From Liolophura sinensis (Eukaryota; Mollusca; Polyplacophora; Chitonida; Chitonidae), in the NCBI RefSeq assembly GCF_032854445.1, contig NC_088300.1, positions 51,374,984 to 51,438,983 of the forward strand: a stretch of 64,000 bases of DNA. The letters run 5' to 3'. Numbering within the stretch: the stretch's first letter is position 1; each line of letters begins with the position of its first letter. A program made the position numbers and the translations under genes. Positions 1-11,282 of the stretch are shown in pieces. The notes below the pieces were generated by a model that saw only the letters and a list, made by a program, of their open reading frames with translations, did not search any database and was not told the origin of the DNA.

Positions 1-811
1 ATACATGTATGTATGGAGTGAGTACTGAATTTCAGATCAGCATAGGAAACTTTACTCACCTTCACACCCAATAGCATTGTCAGTCTAAGACCACACTGCC
101 CTCTTTTGCAATGTTGCTGTGTATGTAAATGTCCAATTGGTTTACTACGAAAGAACACAGGAAACATGAACACATGCAAAAATTGAATCTCATGGATTCC
201 ATTCGTTATGCAACAGAACAGAGATCTCTTTTTGGAAACAATAGGTATTGCATATATATATTCGCTCACATCCAACAAACGATGTATTGGCATCACTGGC
301 TAAAACATCGGCTTCTGTGTAATATTTGTTAAAAGAAAACATTTGTGCTAAACTGCCGGTTATTCTCTTGTTGCTCTTGTCATGACTGAAAATATTCCAA
401 TTTTTCATAGTCTGCTCATGAGATTACCAAATACTGCATTATTGCCTGCCGACAGATGCCTCCGACTCCTACTTCCAGACATCTGTGGTATATGATATGG
501 AAAAACAGCAAGAAATACACGGCCTCCGAGTCTCCTTATGCCAGCCAAAGTTGATACGAGCCTCCAAGCCGTCGGTGTAAAGTCACGCCAAACTAGTCCG
601 TCAGGGGCTCACCTTCCGCATCCGGTCATTATACAGGTTGACCTCAATTTTCCAACGCGAAAATCGCACGCAACTGCTTGACGCCGCAAATACAGCAACA
701 TGTTAGGATCCAAAGAATATACATACATGCAAGTCTTGGTGGCTTCCAAGAGTATGTTTTTATATACCAGTACATTGCATATTAACCTTATTACCAGCGA
801 CATGTACTGAC
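1..811. other. Non-coding, no recognisable feature
   Basis: AT-rich unique-looking sequence. Short open frames on both strands overlap each other and show no domain, signal peptide or splice context I can support. Confidence 0.5.
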
Positions 812-850
812 ACTTCATGTGACTGACATGTACAGTCAGCCACATGAAGT
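812..850. repeat. 39-bp near-perfect hairpin
   Basis: The arms ACTTCATGTG-A-CTGAC and GTCAG-C-CACATGAAGT are inverted copies around a 7-base loop (ATGTACA). The only unpaired position is A/C on the plus strand; on the minus strand the same position is G/U, so a minus-strand RNA would form a continuous 16-bp stem. It is not part of any repeat family found here. The role is unknown. Confidence 0.8.
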
Positions 851-859
851 CATACAATG

Positions 860-1700
860 GTTTTTCTGTGAATGCAAATAGAGAGCACTAAAGGACATTG
901 CCATACCGAGAAGTAAGGGAACGTTTAAACCGTTAAAGCTTGTCCTGAGTTCGGTGTGGTTTGTTTGACTGGTTGATTAAACCATGTTGGAAGCTAAAAA
1001 ATAATCCGAAAAGGGCGTCCCATGAATACATTGGCAAGAAACATTCATTGGAATTAATAACTAAACAAATTACGCATATTAGCATGTAACACGGCTGGCT
1101 ATACTTGATCATTTAGTAATTAGATAAATTGCACTGATATAGTATTTCTTGAATGAAATTAAATTCAATTCAAATTCAAAGCGTGAAATAAACATTTACT
1201 TTCCTTTTCAAATACTGACTAAATGTGATTCCCTGCAATGTGATGATTAAACAGGGCGAGGGTTAAGACAGTTACAATGATAAGTTACCCTCTTTACCGA
1301 ACCACATCTACATGTTCTAATATTACTATGAAAATATTTTCGCATTTCCTGCTGAAATTGTTCTGGACCATAAAGTTTTAAATCTCTGAACAGCTTTGTT
1401 CTCCGTATTTTGTCTGCAAGTTGTACTGTTTCGCAGAATACCCAGGATAAACCAGAAATTCTGACGCAGGAGTGGAAAGACTGGCCCCAATAACAATCTC
1501 CGAACGGTATTTTTCAAGGTACACATATTATTTTTGTTTCCAATTCGACACTCGATGGCGACCGGAATGAGACATTGCCTTAGATGTGTACAGGCCAGAC
1601 GTGTGTTTACTTTCAGCTAATGAACCTTTGTCTCAGCCCATAGACTTGTGGGTCGGGAACTGCCACGTCTCTTCTCGCAGCCTCCAGATGTTTAATTGAA
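860..1700. other. Non-coding, no recognisable feature
   Basis: AT-rich sequence up to about 1550, rising in GC towards 1700. I see no coding signal that stands out and no member of the repeat families described below. Confidence 0.5.
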
Positions 1701-1703
1701 TTG

Positions 1704-1790
1704 CACGTGGTTCGGCTGGGCACGTTGACTAACGACGAGCCGTGCACCTTATAGACACCGCAGCCGGAGTCCGTTCGGTCGAGTCTCGTA
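1704..1790 (+). promoter_or_regulatory. Possible core promoter with E-box and TATA-like element
   Basis: A CACGTG E-box lies near 1706 and a TATA-like CTTATAGAC at about 1748, followed some 30 bases later by a GC-rich start-site-like stretch. It sits about 100 bases upstream of the signal-peptide ORF at 1845. This is pattern matching only; the TATA element is weak and no transcript evidence is available. Confidence 0.25.
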
Positions 1791-1844
1791 AAGACGGCAG
1801 CCGTAAAAGGAAAACTAATCAGCCGATAAATACGTTAAAACACT

Positions 1845-1952
1845 ATGGCTATAGAGCAGTGGTCCTGTTGCTTTCTCCTGGCCATTCTGTCATCGGTTAT
1901 TCTTCCCCAGGCCTTCTTTGAAATCTCCAAATTTGACGGCGATCACTGCTAA
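1845..1952 (+). CDS. Short secreted-peptide ORF or first exon (signal peptide)
   Basis: A 35-codon frame starts at an ATG with a strong context (A at -3, G at +4). The product begins MAIEQWSCCFLLAILSSVIL and continues PQAFFEISKFDGDHC before TAA: a polar start, a hydrophobic core and a plausible cleavage region near residues 22-24, the form of a eukaryotic signal peptide. A consensus splice donor GTAAGT lies at 1991-1996, 38 bases after the stop. The next good acceptor (T-rich tract then GCAG) ends at 2277. In the frame carried over from this ATG the following 84 bases are open, and a cysteine-containing frame (2346-2552) follows in another phase. This could be a true micro-protein, a first exon with a disabling stop, or a decayed secreted-protein gene. 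I recognise no family, and chance cannot be excluded. Confidence 0.3.
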   Translation: MAIEQWSCCFLLAILSSVILPQAFFEISKFDGDHC

Positions 1953-2559
1953 GAATACAAGGAAGGAATTAATACATTTAGCCTAGGGATGTAAGTGACT
2001 TTGCTGAAAGTCTAAAAAGAAATCGCTAGGGATTAAAATACATCCAGACGAAGGGTTTTGTGGTTTTAATGGCATCATGTTCTTCCACAAACATTTCCTA
2101 TTATTAATGCAAAATCTGTCAACCTTGGATATGTAAAGAAACATAGTATTTCGTATCGTCGTCTTGTAACCAGATCATCTTACATATTAACATAGCAACA
2201 TTCCAAGTAGAACACTGAGCTAAAAAGTAATCCTGGAAGTGCTAGTTGTGACAATATTGTTTTTTTATTGAATGCAGCTTTCAGCTTTTCACTTCTGAAC
2301 AATCACTCGTGATGGTGATCTTAAAGAGTTCAAAAGGTTTATCGTTTGCCATCTCGAAGTGGTCGTAGTGCATCGCTGTTCTTTAGTGTTTCGCTGGACA
2401 GTAACCATTCATTCTGTGTGAACACCTTCAGTGGTGGCTGCCGTGAAACATGGAGTCCAATTAAAGATAATTGTACACTGTTATATTCAAGATGTGCTGA
2501 GAAGACGCATCAATCAAGTGTTAATGACTGTCCTCAAACCACGTTCAAATGAAGCATGA

Positions 2560-5250
2560 AATCATTGCATATAATGGTTTCTTGTATATGAATTCGTTGC
2601 AACTCTGTAAAACAAAACTGTTATACTTTCACAATGTAGGAACAGTACACGTCTAATGCAAATGTCTGGCCCCATGGAAACTGAGGATATAGATTTAAAC
2701 ATTTACAAACATTGCAGAGGACATTGCAATGTGTCTGTACTAGTGTCATCAATGTTTCTCACAAAAGCGTCCATAAATGTAGCTACGCGTTGTTTTATAA
2801 AGGAACGAACGGGAAGCTGATCCACAAAACTATTTCTGACTTTGTGAAAATTTAAAATATGGTTACTAGAAAATGACCACTTAATCAATGTTATGTTCAT
2901 ACAAATGTGTCAAAATTTCATCTTCTGGTACCAAAACCAAGCATTGCACAGAGGTTTTAAGTTTTCACTTAAATCAAAATAGCTTGTGGAATACGGCCAG
3001 ATCCGTTGCTTCTCTTTGGTATGTTGTTTTTGTTTCTTGTTTGTTTTTTTTTTCTCTCCAAACGTTTTTGAAAGCCTAAATAATTTGTTGTGAATCCAGG
3101 AATTATGCGATGTCTGACTCTTGCGAAATCCCGTGTGGAGGAAAGACTCACAGCACCCCAGGCAGAGATTTACCTGACAAGGGACTTCGCTCTACCCTCA
3201 TTTCAGAGAGAAGAAAATGATATCAGGGCAGCGACGTTAGGAAATGTTAGGAATTAAACACGGGATTGGTGAAACAATACACAGCTGAATTCTCAAGCAG
3301 TACTCAGCTGTATTCTTTGATTAATTTTTGCAAGGTGCTGTAATTAGTACCCTACAACAAAACCAATGAAAATACCAGAATCACACACTTCAACAAGGCT
3401 TCAACAATAGAACAGCTACCCAAAATAAAGCATTTGGAGGCCAAATTTATAATTTCACTCACTCACGCATTTGGCTGGTGTTCGGCATAGCAAAGCAGTA
3501 CTTACATTTTTTGCGAGAAAATGTCTTTTAACTGTACCTGTTGGGAATACAAGTAGAGTGCAAATGATAAGCCTGAATATTTGGCAGGAAAAAATATAAT
3601 TAAAGCAAAGAAAAATTTTCAAATGTTAATGACATCTATAGTGAATTGTCATATATATTGAAGCAGAATGCGTAGTTGTGTGTTATTATCTATAACACTA
3701 CCTGAAATAATATTTCCTATTGGCCTTCTATGTCAAATTCTACCGCAATATGGCCATTCTTTCAAAACCCATTTGCAATGCCTGAGGCCTTTGATTGGTT
3801 GGCAGCTATCTATTTTTAGCCAATCCTTTTGGACAGATTACAGTCAAACGCTTGTCAAAAGCAGTTGGAGGAATGCCTTCGGTTAAAGCCAGAGATCACA
3901 AAAGTGGCTTAAACAGTATTGGCATATAAAATTCTGTATAAAAAATATTATAAAATTTTTACAGGGTTGCCCTGTAGGGAATAATATCTCTACAACCTCG
4001 TTGCAAGGGTAAACCCGCCCGATGCCTTGACTTTTAATATCATGTTTTGCGTTACTGCTGATGTGCATACCTTTCTTTCAAATGTGTGGACGTACTTGTT
4101 TTTAAAATAAAAAAATATTACTGCATGCAAATTATGCCACCTTTCCTTACCATTTTTGTCAGTGGTTAAAAATATAAAGAATTTTAACGTTTTTCGTTGT
4201 GAGAAAAAAGGTATCTGACAGTTAGGTAATGTCTAACTCAGGCAAATACGTTTTCTAAACCTGCTCACCCCTCTCGTATCGCATACCTTCGTGTTCTCTT
4301 ACTTTGGAAAACCAATGAATACTAATTTCAACGTGGGTAAGAAGGCCCATACCTCTTATCTATATTTTTACCAATTTCACTGGCATTTTACGTGTCAACG
4401 TTTTAGTTAAAGAAGTTGCTGAGGAAAAGGTTCTCACTTCCTTTTTACGGTGTCATTTTGTTGGAGACACGCAAGTAGCTGATGTTTTCTTTCATGCAAA
4501 CTTCTTTTTGTCGTAGAAAAGTGTCAGTTCTATAAAAACAAAACTGTTGTTTCTGATGTGACAAACATTATTTTTATTTTACACTTATCACAAGTAATTA
4601 AGCTGTTTAAAGGGTTTTTTGTCCAGATGAACTGCATTGATGTTTGCCGTCTTATCAACTTCTCACCAAGTAGATCTGTATGACTGATTACATAACGAAT
4701 GTACACATCAAGATGCCAAATATGAACTGACCATTGTTTTAAGTCAAGAGTCCAGTCGAGATTTTACAAAGCCATTATTTTGGACTTAAGTAAAAATATA
4801 AAACCTCTTCCCAATGTGTAGTTCTTGGTACTGAAATTTAACACGTTTGTCTGAAGTTAACATGCAATTATAACGGTGGTCGAAGTCTACGGCCAAAAAA
4901 TATCCTTTAAAATTGTATTTCAAAGTTTGCCTAAAGACCTATAAAGTCTGTGTGGCAGTATAATCCATCCAATGTTCCAGCACACTTCAATTCGGAGACA
5001 AATCTTGGACTCAGTTGCACGAGTCGTACATAGAAATGGCTTCCTGGAATCGACCTACCATCTGTTAAAAAGAACCTCTTGTAACTAGATGGGAAATCGT
5101 ATCACTCTGATGCAGTCGTGAGATGTGATTTTTTTCATATAGGGAAACAGGCAAAACTTACATGAACGTAAATTACATTTACTGTACATGATGCCTGTGA
5201 AAAACTGAAATGCTTTTTGCTTTATGGGAAGGCAAAAGCAAGGTCCATTA
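2560..5250. other. Non-coding, no recognisable feature
   Basis: Long AT-rich stretch with only short, overlapping chance frames. I see no SINE body, tandem repeat or splice-supported exon. The open frame at 3668-3886 has no recognisable domain. Confidence 0.45.
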
Positions 5251-5251
5251 A

Positions 5252-5705
5252 GGTTCCTTAGGCTATTCCCGGTTTCCTCGATCTATCCATTCATCTTAGC
5301 CCTTGACCATTAAAGTTCCCTGGGCCATTCTCGGTTTCATCGATCTATCCATCCATGTTAGTCCTGATAACTAAGGTTCCCTGGGGTATTCCAGGTTTAC
5401 CCGATCTACCCATCCATCTTAGCTCTTGATCACTGAGGGTTCCATGCGATACCCCTAGTTTCCATCTATCCATCCATCTTACCCCGTGAACACAGAGGTT
5501 CCCTGAGCTATTCCTCGATCTATCCATCCATTCTGGCCCGTAACCACTGATGTTTCCTAAGCTATTCCTGGTTTCCTCGATCTATCCATCCATCTTAGCC
5601 CGTTACCATTGAGATGACTTGCCCTATTCACAGTTTCCTCGATCTATCCATTCATCCTAGCCCGTCACCACTGATTTGATCTGCGCTATTCCCGGTTTCC
5701 TCCTT
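5252..5705. repeat. Minisatellite, unit about 61 bp, about 8 diverged copies
   Basis: Units repeat the order GGTTCCCTGGGCTATTCC, GGTTTCCTCGATCTATCC, ATCCATCTTAGCCC and then GT.ACCATTGA. Copies begin near 5250, 5311, 5371, 5434, 5494, 5548, 5610 and 5672, with unit lengths of about 54-63 bp. One further isolated copy sits at 6087-6150 between two SINEs, which suggests the array was longer and was broken up by insertion or decay. Confidence 0.85.
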
Positions 5706-5766
5706 AAAAACTGAACCTTCATCACACGATTCGAAGGTTCTGGAGTACGGCGTTATACACTAGATA

Positions 5767-5954
5767 TCGTAAGTGGGAAGGTCTGGCAGCAGTCTGCGGA
5801 CGGTCGTGGGTTTGTCCAGGGATCTGCCCGGTTTCCTCCCACCATAATGCTGGCTGCTGTCGTAGAAGAGCAATATTCTTGAGTACGGCGTAAAACACCC
5901 ATCAAATAAATAAATAAATAAATAAATAAACAGATAAATAAAGACAAATAAACA
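5767..5954 (+). mobile_element. SINE-A copy, 5' truncated
   Basis: Contains the GTGGGAAGGTCTGGCA, GGTTTCCTCCCACCATAATG and TTGAGTACGGCGTAAAACAC blocks of the family, then an (AAAT)n tail. A short extra piece of the same 3' block (GAGTACGGCGTTATACAC, about 5742-5760) lies directly in front, so two partial copies are abutted. Confidence 0.85.
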
Positions 5955-6086
5955 AGTCAAGTGTATCTATATTGTAGAAACGATGTAACAAACACAGTTT
6001 ACATGAAAAATTATTTTTATTTCAAAATAGCACAGTTAACATTTTCGGAGAAGCTTATTTAATTGCGGCGTCAGTATAGGAGACTG

Positions 6087-6150
6087 GTTCCATCCTAGTC
6101 TGTAACTACTGAGGTCCCCTGGATTATTCCCAATCTCCTCGATCCATCTA
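6087..6150. repeat. Detached unit of the 61-bp minisatellite
   Basis: Matches the array at 5252-5705 (ACTACTGAGGTCCCCTGG, then TCCTCGATCCATCTACCC) but is separated from it by a SINE-A copy and about 130 bases. Confidence 0.6.
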
Positions 6151-6151
6151 C

Positions 6152-6316
6152 CCTTTCCAGCCGTAAGTGGGAAGGTTTGGCACCAACCTGCAGATGGTCG
6201 CGGGTTTCCCTCCGGCACTGTCCTGTTTCCTGCTACCATAATGCTGACCGCCGTCGTATAAGTGAAATATTCTTGAGTACGTCGTAAAATACCGGTGAAA
6301 TAAAAACATAAATTTG
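6152..6316 (+). mobile_element. SINE-A copy, 5' truncated
   Basis: Runs from CCAGCCGTAAGTGGGAAGG through GCTACCATAATGCTGACC to CTTGAGTACGTCGTAAAAT and an A-rich end. Diverged, and lacks the tRNA-like head. Confidence 0.85.
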
Positions 6317-6319
6317 CAC

Positions 6320-7430
6320 CAGACAGACAAAAACGACTAAATAGGCACCAAAAATGAGAAAAGGATAAGTGTGTCTGTAGTGTAGAAACGACGTAACAAA
6401 CAATTAGAATAAAAAGCTGAGTTAATTGTTAAGAGGCCGTTTTGCTCATTTTGCATTGATGGTGACCAAATAATGTAGTTATCTGTGCAGGTGGAACTTC
6501 AATTGATGATTTGGTTTATTGAATGAATAGTGGACGCAAGCAAAATGTAGTGAATGAGCAAAGAGTACCAGGAACGGAGCGTGGCTGAAGGTATGTAATA
6601 TAGAGAGTATTAACTACGTTATGAAACAGAAATCACACTACAATAATGCAGATTCCTCTGATATTTGCGCCGTCCAGACATTCAGTCCATACATGGAATG
6701 TCAGTAAACGGAAGGCGCGATCATGCGCAAAACCATGCTTACAAGGATTATGCTCGTAGGTGTGGCTTGTGAACATTAATGAGTGCGAACTTAAATGACG
6801 TCGTCTTCATTGCATTCAAGCTCATATATGTGTGTGTGCAGACGTGATCTAGCATGTACGGTTAGCCGTTGTGTCCTTTGTCCGTTCACAACTTAACTGA
6901 CTGCATGATTCACGGAGTTTAACCCATTACAAGTATTCATAAAATGATAAGATTGTGAATGCTAGCTTTTTCACAATTTGATATATATTGATAAATTTTT
7001 CGGATTCTTCGGATAAAACGCCATGGCATGGAAGATTAATCTATAAGATTTTCGTCATTCCATTCATCCAGACATAGTCAGGATAGTGTTATAGCACTGT
7101 AATGCCTTAAGTTGTTCATTTTGCAAAATAGGAGAACCTGAAATTCAAACGCCCAAACAAGGATATTAAAATGGTTTCTGGAGCTATTGTTTCCTCTCTG
7201 CTTGATTTTGGGACCTCATAGGTCAATGTCGCCATTTCTCTTTCATCTGGTTGTTTCCTGAAGAGAGACAAGAAGGGTAAATTTCCCATATGTAATGCAA
7301 TGTGTGAAATAAATATTCGGATTTGAAAAAAATAAAAAGAACAAAACATTGCCGAAAACTTCCAATGGTCTTTTGTACAGTGTTATATGTTGCTATCTCC
7401 CTAGCGTTTACATGAACAGGTTTAGAGTAA
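6320..7430. other. Non-coding, no recognisable feature
   Basis: AT-rich with no repeat match inside the window. Overlapping minus-strand frames around 7116-7507 lack any recognisable domain and run into an R2 repeat. Confidence 0.45.
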
Positions 7431-7438
7431 AATTCCAA

Positions 7439-7515
7439 CTGAGGTAAATAGACTAAAGATGGGATTTCAATGGTACGGTATGATCCTTTGCCAACTATCA
7501 CATTCACACCGCTCC
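7439..7515 (+). repeat. R2 dispersed repeat, head fragment
   Basis: CTGAGGTAAATAGAC followed by GGGATTTCAATGGTACG and TTTGCCAACTATCACATTC matches the R2 copies at 29.75, 46.6, 53.47 and 57.6 kb in the same order and spacing. Confidence 0.7.
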
Positions 7516-7584
7516 TTTAGTTCTCTATACTGCAGTTATTCACATGACCAATAAATATCACCAAGACATCTTCTTATTTGAATC

Positions 7585-7813
7585 ACCGGCCCTGGATATC
7601 ACAGTTGGTAGAGTGTTTGCTTCGGGAGAGGTAGATCCAGGATCAATCCTGGGTCGAGTCACACCTGAGACTTTCAAAGAGGAAGTTGTAACTCAGTGGC
7701 TTAGTGAAGCAGCACTAGATAAAAGAGAGGCGGAAATCGGTCCTGCAATAAGGAGGCACATTGCATGCACTCTAAGGCTTCCTTCGCCGTTAAACCCCCA
7801 AGCACTCACTCTA
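7585..7813 (+). mobile_element. SINE-B copy with internal deletion
   Basis: Has the tRNA-like head (ATCACAGTTGGTAGAGTG as box A region, GATCAATCCTGGGTCGAGTC as box B region), the GAAGCAGCACTA body and the GTTAAACCCCCAAGCACTCA 3' end. Flanked by an exact 9-bp duplication ATTTGAATC (7576-7584 and 7814-7822). Compared with the 33-kb copy, about 70 bp are missing after GGAAGTTGTAACT. Confidence 0.85.
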
Positions 7814-7836
7814 ATTTGAATCTTGTTGAGAACTCC

Positions 7837-8061
7837 GGGGCTGAGTATTCAGCGTGCTAGCGCAACATAACGACTCGGGAGCAATGACTGCAGTCGCTGT
7901 GATTTCCAGCCAAGGTTCCACGAGGGGAAGGTCTGGCACTAACCTGTGAATTATCGTGGGCTTCCTCCGGGCTCCGCCTGCATGTTCTCCCACCATATTG
8001 GTGGTCGCCGCAGTATAAGTAAAATAATCTTCGGTATGGCGTTAAGGGCCAATCAAATAGG
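7837..8061 (+). mobile_element. SINE-A copy, nearly complete, diverged
   Basis: Starts in the tRNA-like head (GTGCTAGCGCAACATAACGA), then GGGGAAGGTCTGGCACTAAC, TTCTCCCACCATATTGGTGG and a worn 3' end (TTCGGTATGGCGTTAAGGGC, CAATCAAATAG). Lies directly behind the SINE-B copy. Confidence 0.8.
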
Positions 8062-8079
8062 TTGAATCTTGCACAAATG

Positions 8080-10480
8080 TTTGTAGTTTTCAAGTTTTCG
8101 AGGTTGTGTCAATACAGCAACACAACCAGACGCGCATGCGCAGTTACAAACACTAACTGCCAATGCCGTTCACCAGAATGCATGCAGACCGAAGAGGTCG
8201 CCTGGGCTATAAACCAACTCACGAGACCACAAAAGTCACTAGCCATGAGTTCAGTCATCAAGTAGTCAACTTATTAAGTGGTCAAGTGAGACTATTGGGC
8301 TAAGACGCATTGTTGGAAAGGCAAGATCAGTTTAATTCATGATGGCGGAAATGTTTATGAACAAGGAAGTCCAGAAATCTCGATCGATACACGGGACTGT
8401 CGAAGTTCTTGCGTTTATCGCAATATGAATGTGTGTTTTTTTCCGTGTTAAGTAGTTAAGCCTCGGATGGTAATCAATTATAAGAGGTTCCTGGAACATT
8501 GTAAAAAAAAAAATAAAGCCAGCGCACACTAGGAGAAATTTTAAGACTCATTTATCACCTAATATTACGCAATGTTGCGGGGGATATGCAACAATATATG
8601 TATTAATAAGGGCGACGATATTGACGTATGTCCAATGCAGCCGAATCTCTTTGGTTTTTAATTTTTAAACAACAGCTTACGTTTTATTACATTAGGATAT
8701 TGTATTTGCAGCACTACCTTGCATCATTTCACTTAAATTTTTTAAATAAAAATTTTAATATCATTTATTTTCTGTATAAAAAGGGCAATTTTGAAGGTGT
8801 CTTTTAAGATGTTTCATATTCTGTATGGAAACTTAAATGCGTAAAATTTAAACCTCGTTAAAATACAAATATGAAATATGTGGAGGACATAAAAAATTAA
8901 AAAGCCCTTCAATTCTAAACATGGTTAGATAATACATATAACAGATGTGATTCCCAGTTTTGATTACTGATTCCAGGCAAGCAAATAATCTGGCGCGCGT
9001 GAGACGCGTGACGCCTTATGGCGTCTAGTTCTATGCCGGTGGAGTATCAAGATAGATCCCAATGGTTGGTTCTTTGGTGCCAAGCCCTTCAGATAACGAA
9101 GAGAATACAAATACAAAGATTTGATTCTTTTAAGTTGAACACTTTTGTGGAAAGAAAAACTTTGTCTTTCACAAAAATCCAGGACGCGCGTCGGTGTTAC
9201 CATAAATTTGAACCTAAAAACTAAATACCATGCCGCTTACATTTCTCTTTCGCAGTATGTAGCGTTGACCTTCAGTAAGACTTCAAACGTCTTGTCTTAA
9301 CTTCTGTTAAAAGGAAAGGCAAACAGCTTCATTGATGACCTGTTTTCGTTGACAAATAATCAAAGAAAAGCATGATTTTTGTTCCTCTTTTGCAAGACCC
9401 AAAACTCGTCTTCCCTGTACGCCTACGTAAGGGTAGAAGCAAAAACCCATTACCCTAAGGTCTAGCTGGGTTAATTACTGGTTAAAGCAGTGGCTACAGA
9501 GCCATAGTGCAGGTTAAAGGTGCGTCAAGGCAAAGTCTGGTCGAGACAACCCAATACAAATACCTTCACTGCGGTTCCCAATGTACACACGGTCACATGC
9601 AGGACGAGCTGTCATATATTGTTATGTAACATCTTTTCTTTCTCTACAAATCTTTTCTTTTTGTAGGATCTTTTTATAAGTTTGCTTTTGATATTCTGAT
9701 AAAAAGCAATGATGGCGAATCAGCTACACATATGATCCGCGACCGTTGGTTTGTCAGTTGGAGTCTGACTTCCGGAACACTTTCGGATGGCTTGTGGCGT
9801 GAAGGTGTCGTTCAAATTACTTTTATTTAATAATACTTCTTAGATCAATACAACACGTATAAAAAGAAGTAGATAGGACATTCTTTGTAAGGCAGACCTT
9901 TGTCTGTAGAATTTAGACACCTAGCTCTGCCCAAAAACAAACCAGCGAGGACAGTTGGACAATTCGTTAACAGAAGTCAGTACCTGTAGCGTTCTTTTAC
10001 CTCAGTCTGCTGGTTATGCTATTTCATTCATTTATATCATGCAAGTCGATTTAATGTACCTCAACTTAAACCGTGAAAAAATACAATTTCAGAATTGGAA
10101 ATAAAGCCGTTCGAAAGTCACAATGCTCTCAATGAATGAACCTTCTAATCAGCTCTTCTTAGGGCCACAAGCGTCTGACCAGAAAATGGTTCAGTGAATC
10201 AACACTAAAAAACAACACGTTATGCTGGGTCATTTCTTGGACTGTCCTTGGTATACTATGTTAAACTGTTCAGTGTAAATAACAGTATTCTACGCACCCT
10301 GAATGCGTATGACTTACGTAAGCAATGAAATAAAGAATGATGTCTTTATTGGCCACAGAAAGATGCTATTAGTTCCAATTATGACATTACCAACACGCGT
10401 ACCTTTCCTATCTGCCTATCTAAAATAAAAAGACCAAATGCAGAGACGACAATGTGAAAAAGCAGTCTCCAAAAAAATAT
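8080..10480. other. Non-coding, no recognisable feature
   Basis: AT-rich, with oligo-A/T runs near 8500 and 8730. No repeat family or credible exon seen. The overlapping opposite-strand frames at 8964-9224 show no domain. Confidence 0.45.
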
Positions 10481-10481
10481 A

Positions 10482-10605
10482 TTTATTTTATTTGATCGTT
10501 GTTTTACCCTATATTCAAGGTTATTTCACTTTACGACGGCGATCAGCATGAAAGTGGGAGGAAACACACGACGATCCCCAGAATCCTGGCAGACTTAAAA
10601 AAATT
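10482..10605 (-). mobile_element. SINE-A copy, 5' truncated
   Basis: The reverse strand carries the (AAAT) tail, a worn 3' block (plus strand TTGTTTTACCCTATATTCAA) and GACGGCGATCAGCATGAAAG, ending after GTGGGAGGAAAC. Only the 3' half remains. Confidence 0.75.
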
Positions 10606-10695
10606 AGTCTGGGAAGATATAATGTGTAAAGAATTTTCTTTGAAACATCTGTTCTCAATCCAGAAATGCAATACATGATTTGAATTTGTCAGAAT

Positions 10696-11028
10696 GTCAA
10701 AGACGAAAAAGGTCTTCTTTCAAGCCGCCTTTACGACGAAAGGGATAAATTCAATTTTGATATTGTAAATTATCCTTATTTGGATAGCAATATACCAAAG
10801 AGTCCTGCATATGGCGTATACATATCTCGCCTTGTAGCATTTGTCAGATCTTGCTTTTGTGGTGATGACTTTAATCTGCGTCATAAGTTGTTAGTTCAAA
10901 AACTAGTTTGTCAAAGATACTCCATCAAACGGCGTTATTCTAAGTTTCTCAAATTTTACAATGAGTGTAACACTCTCGTTGGCAGGTATGAACACAGCGT
11001 TCAGAATCCCTGGCGATCTGCATTGTGA
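10696..11028 (+). pseudogene. C-terminal fragment of a reverse-transcriptase-type polyprotein
   Basis: A frame open for about 110 codons reads VKDEKGLLSSRLYDERDKF, then FDIVNYPYLDSNIPKSPAYG, VYISRLVAF and further on KRRYSKFLKFYNECNTLVGR before a stop. From general knowledge this order (RLYDKRDDF, DIVNYPYLDSNIP, AYGVYISQL, KFYxRHxxLV) is the extreme C-terminus of reverse-transcriptase ORFs of retroelements common in molluscs, cnidarians and fishes. No catalytic RT motif is present; upstream sequence has no matching frame, so this is a 5'-truncated dead copy. I cannot assign the clade without a search. Confidence 0.75.
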
Positions 11029-11282
11029 TCAACCACATAGACGGCGCTGTTATCCTTATGTACAGATCTATCGCGAATATGGTATTTAACAACATAGATG
11101 GTGCTGGTTGCCCAGTGTAACTGTCTATCTTGTAGACAGCTTTTATACAGACCAGCATGTCATGTGTAACATCATAGATGGTGCCTCTTGTCTTATGAGA
11201 TCTGTACATATTAAAGGGGAAGACGTAATCGTCCGTCACTTTTGAATCACACCGTGTTCGGTTGAGGTCTGTAATGCTCGTC

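Noticed and set aside
2346-2552. Cysteine frame considered as a Kunitz domain because of CVNTFSGGC
   Set aside because: Cysteine spacing after it (10 then 6 residues) does not fit the Kunitz pattern, and the first half of the domain is missing. Kept only as part of the weak gene candidate at 1845.
7544-7819. 91-codon frame
   Set aside because: Lies entirely across a SINE-B insertion.
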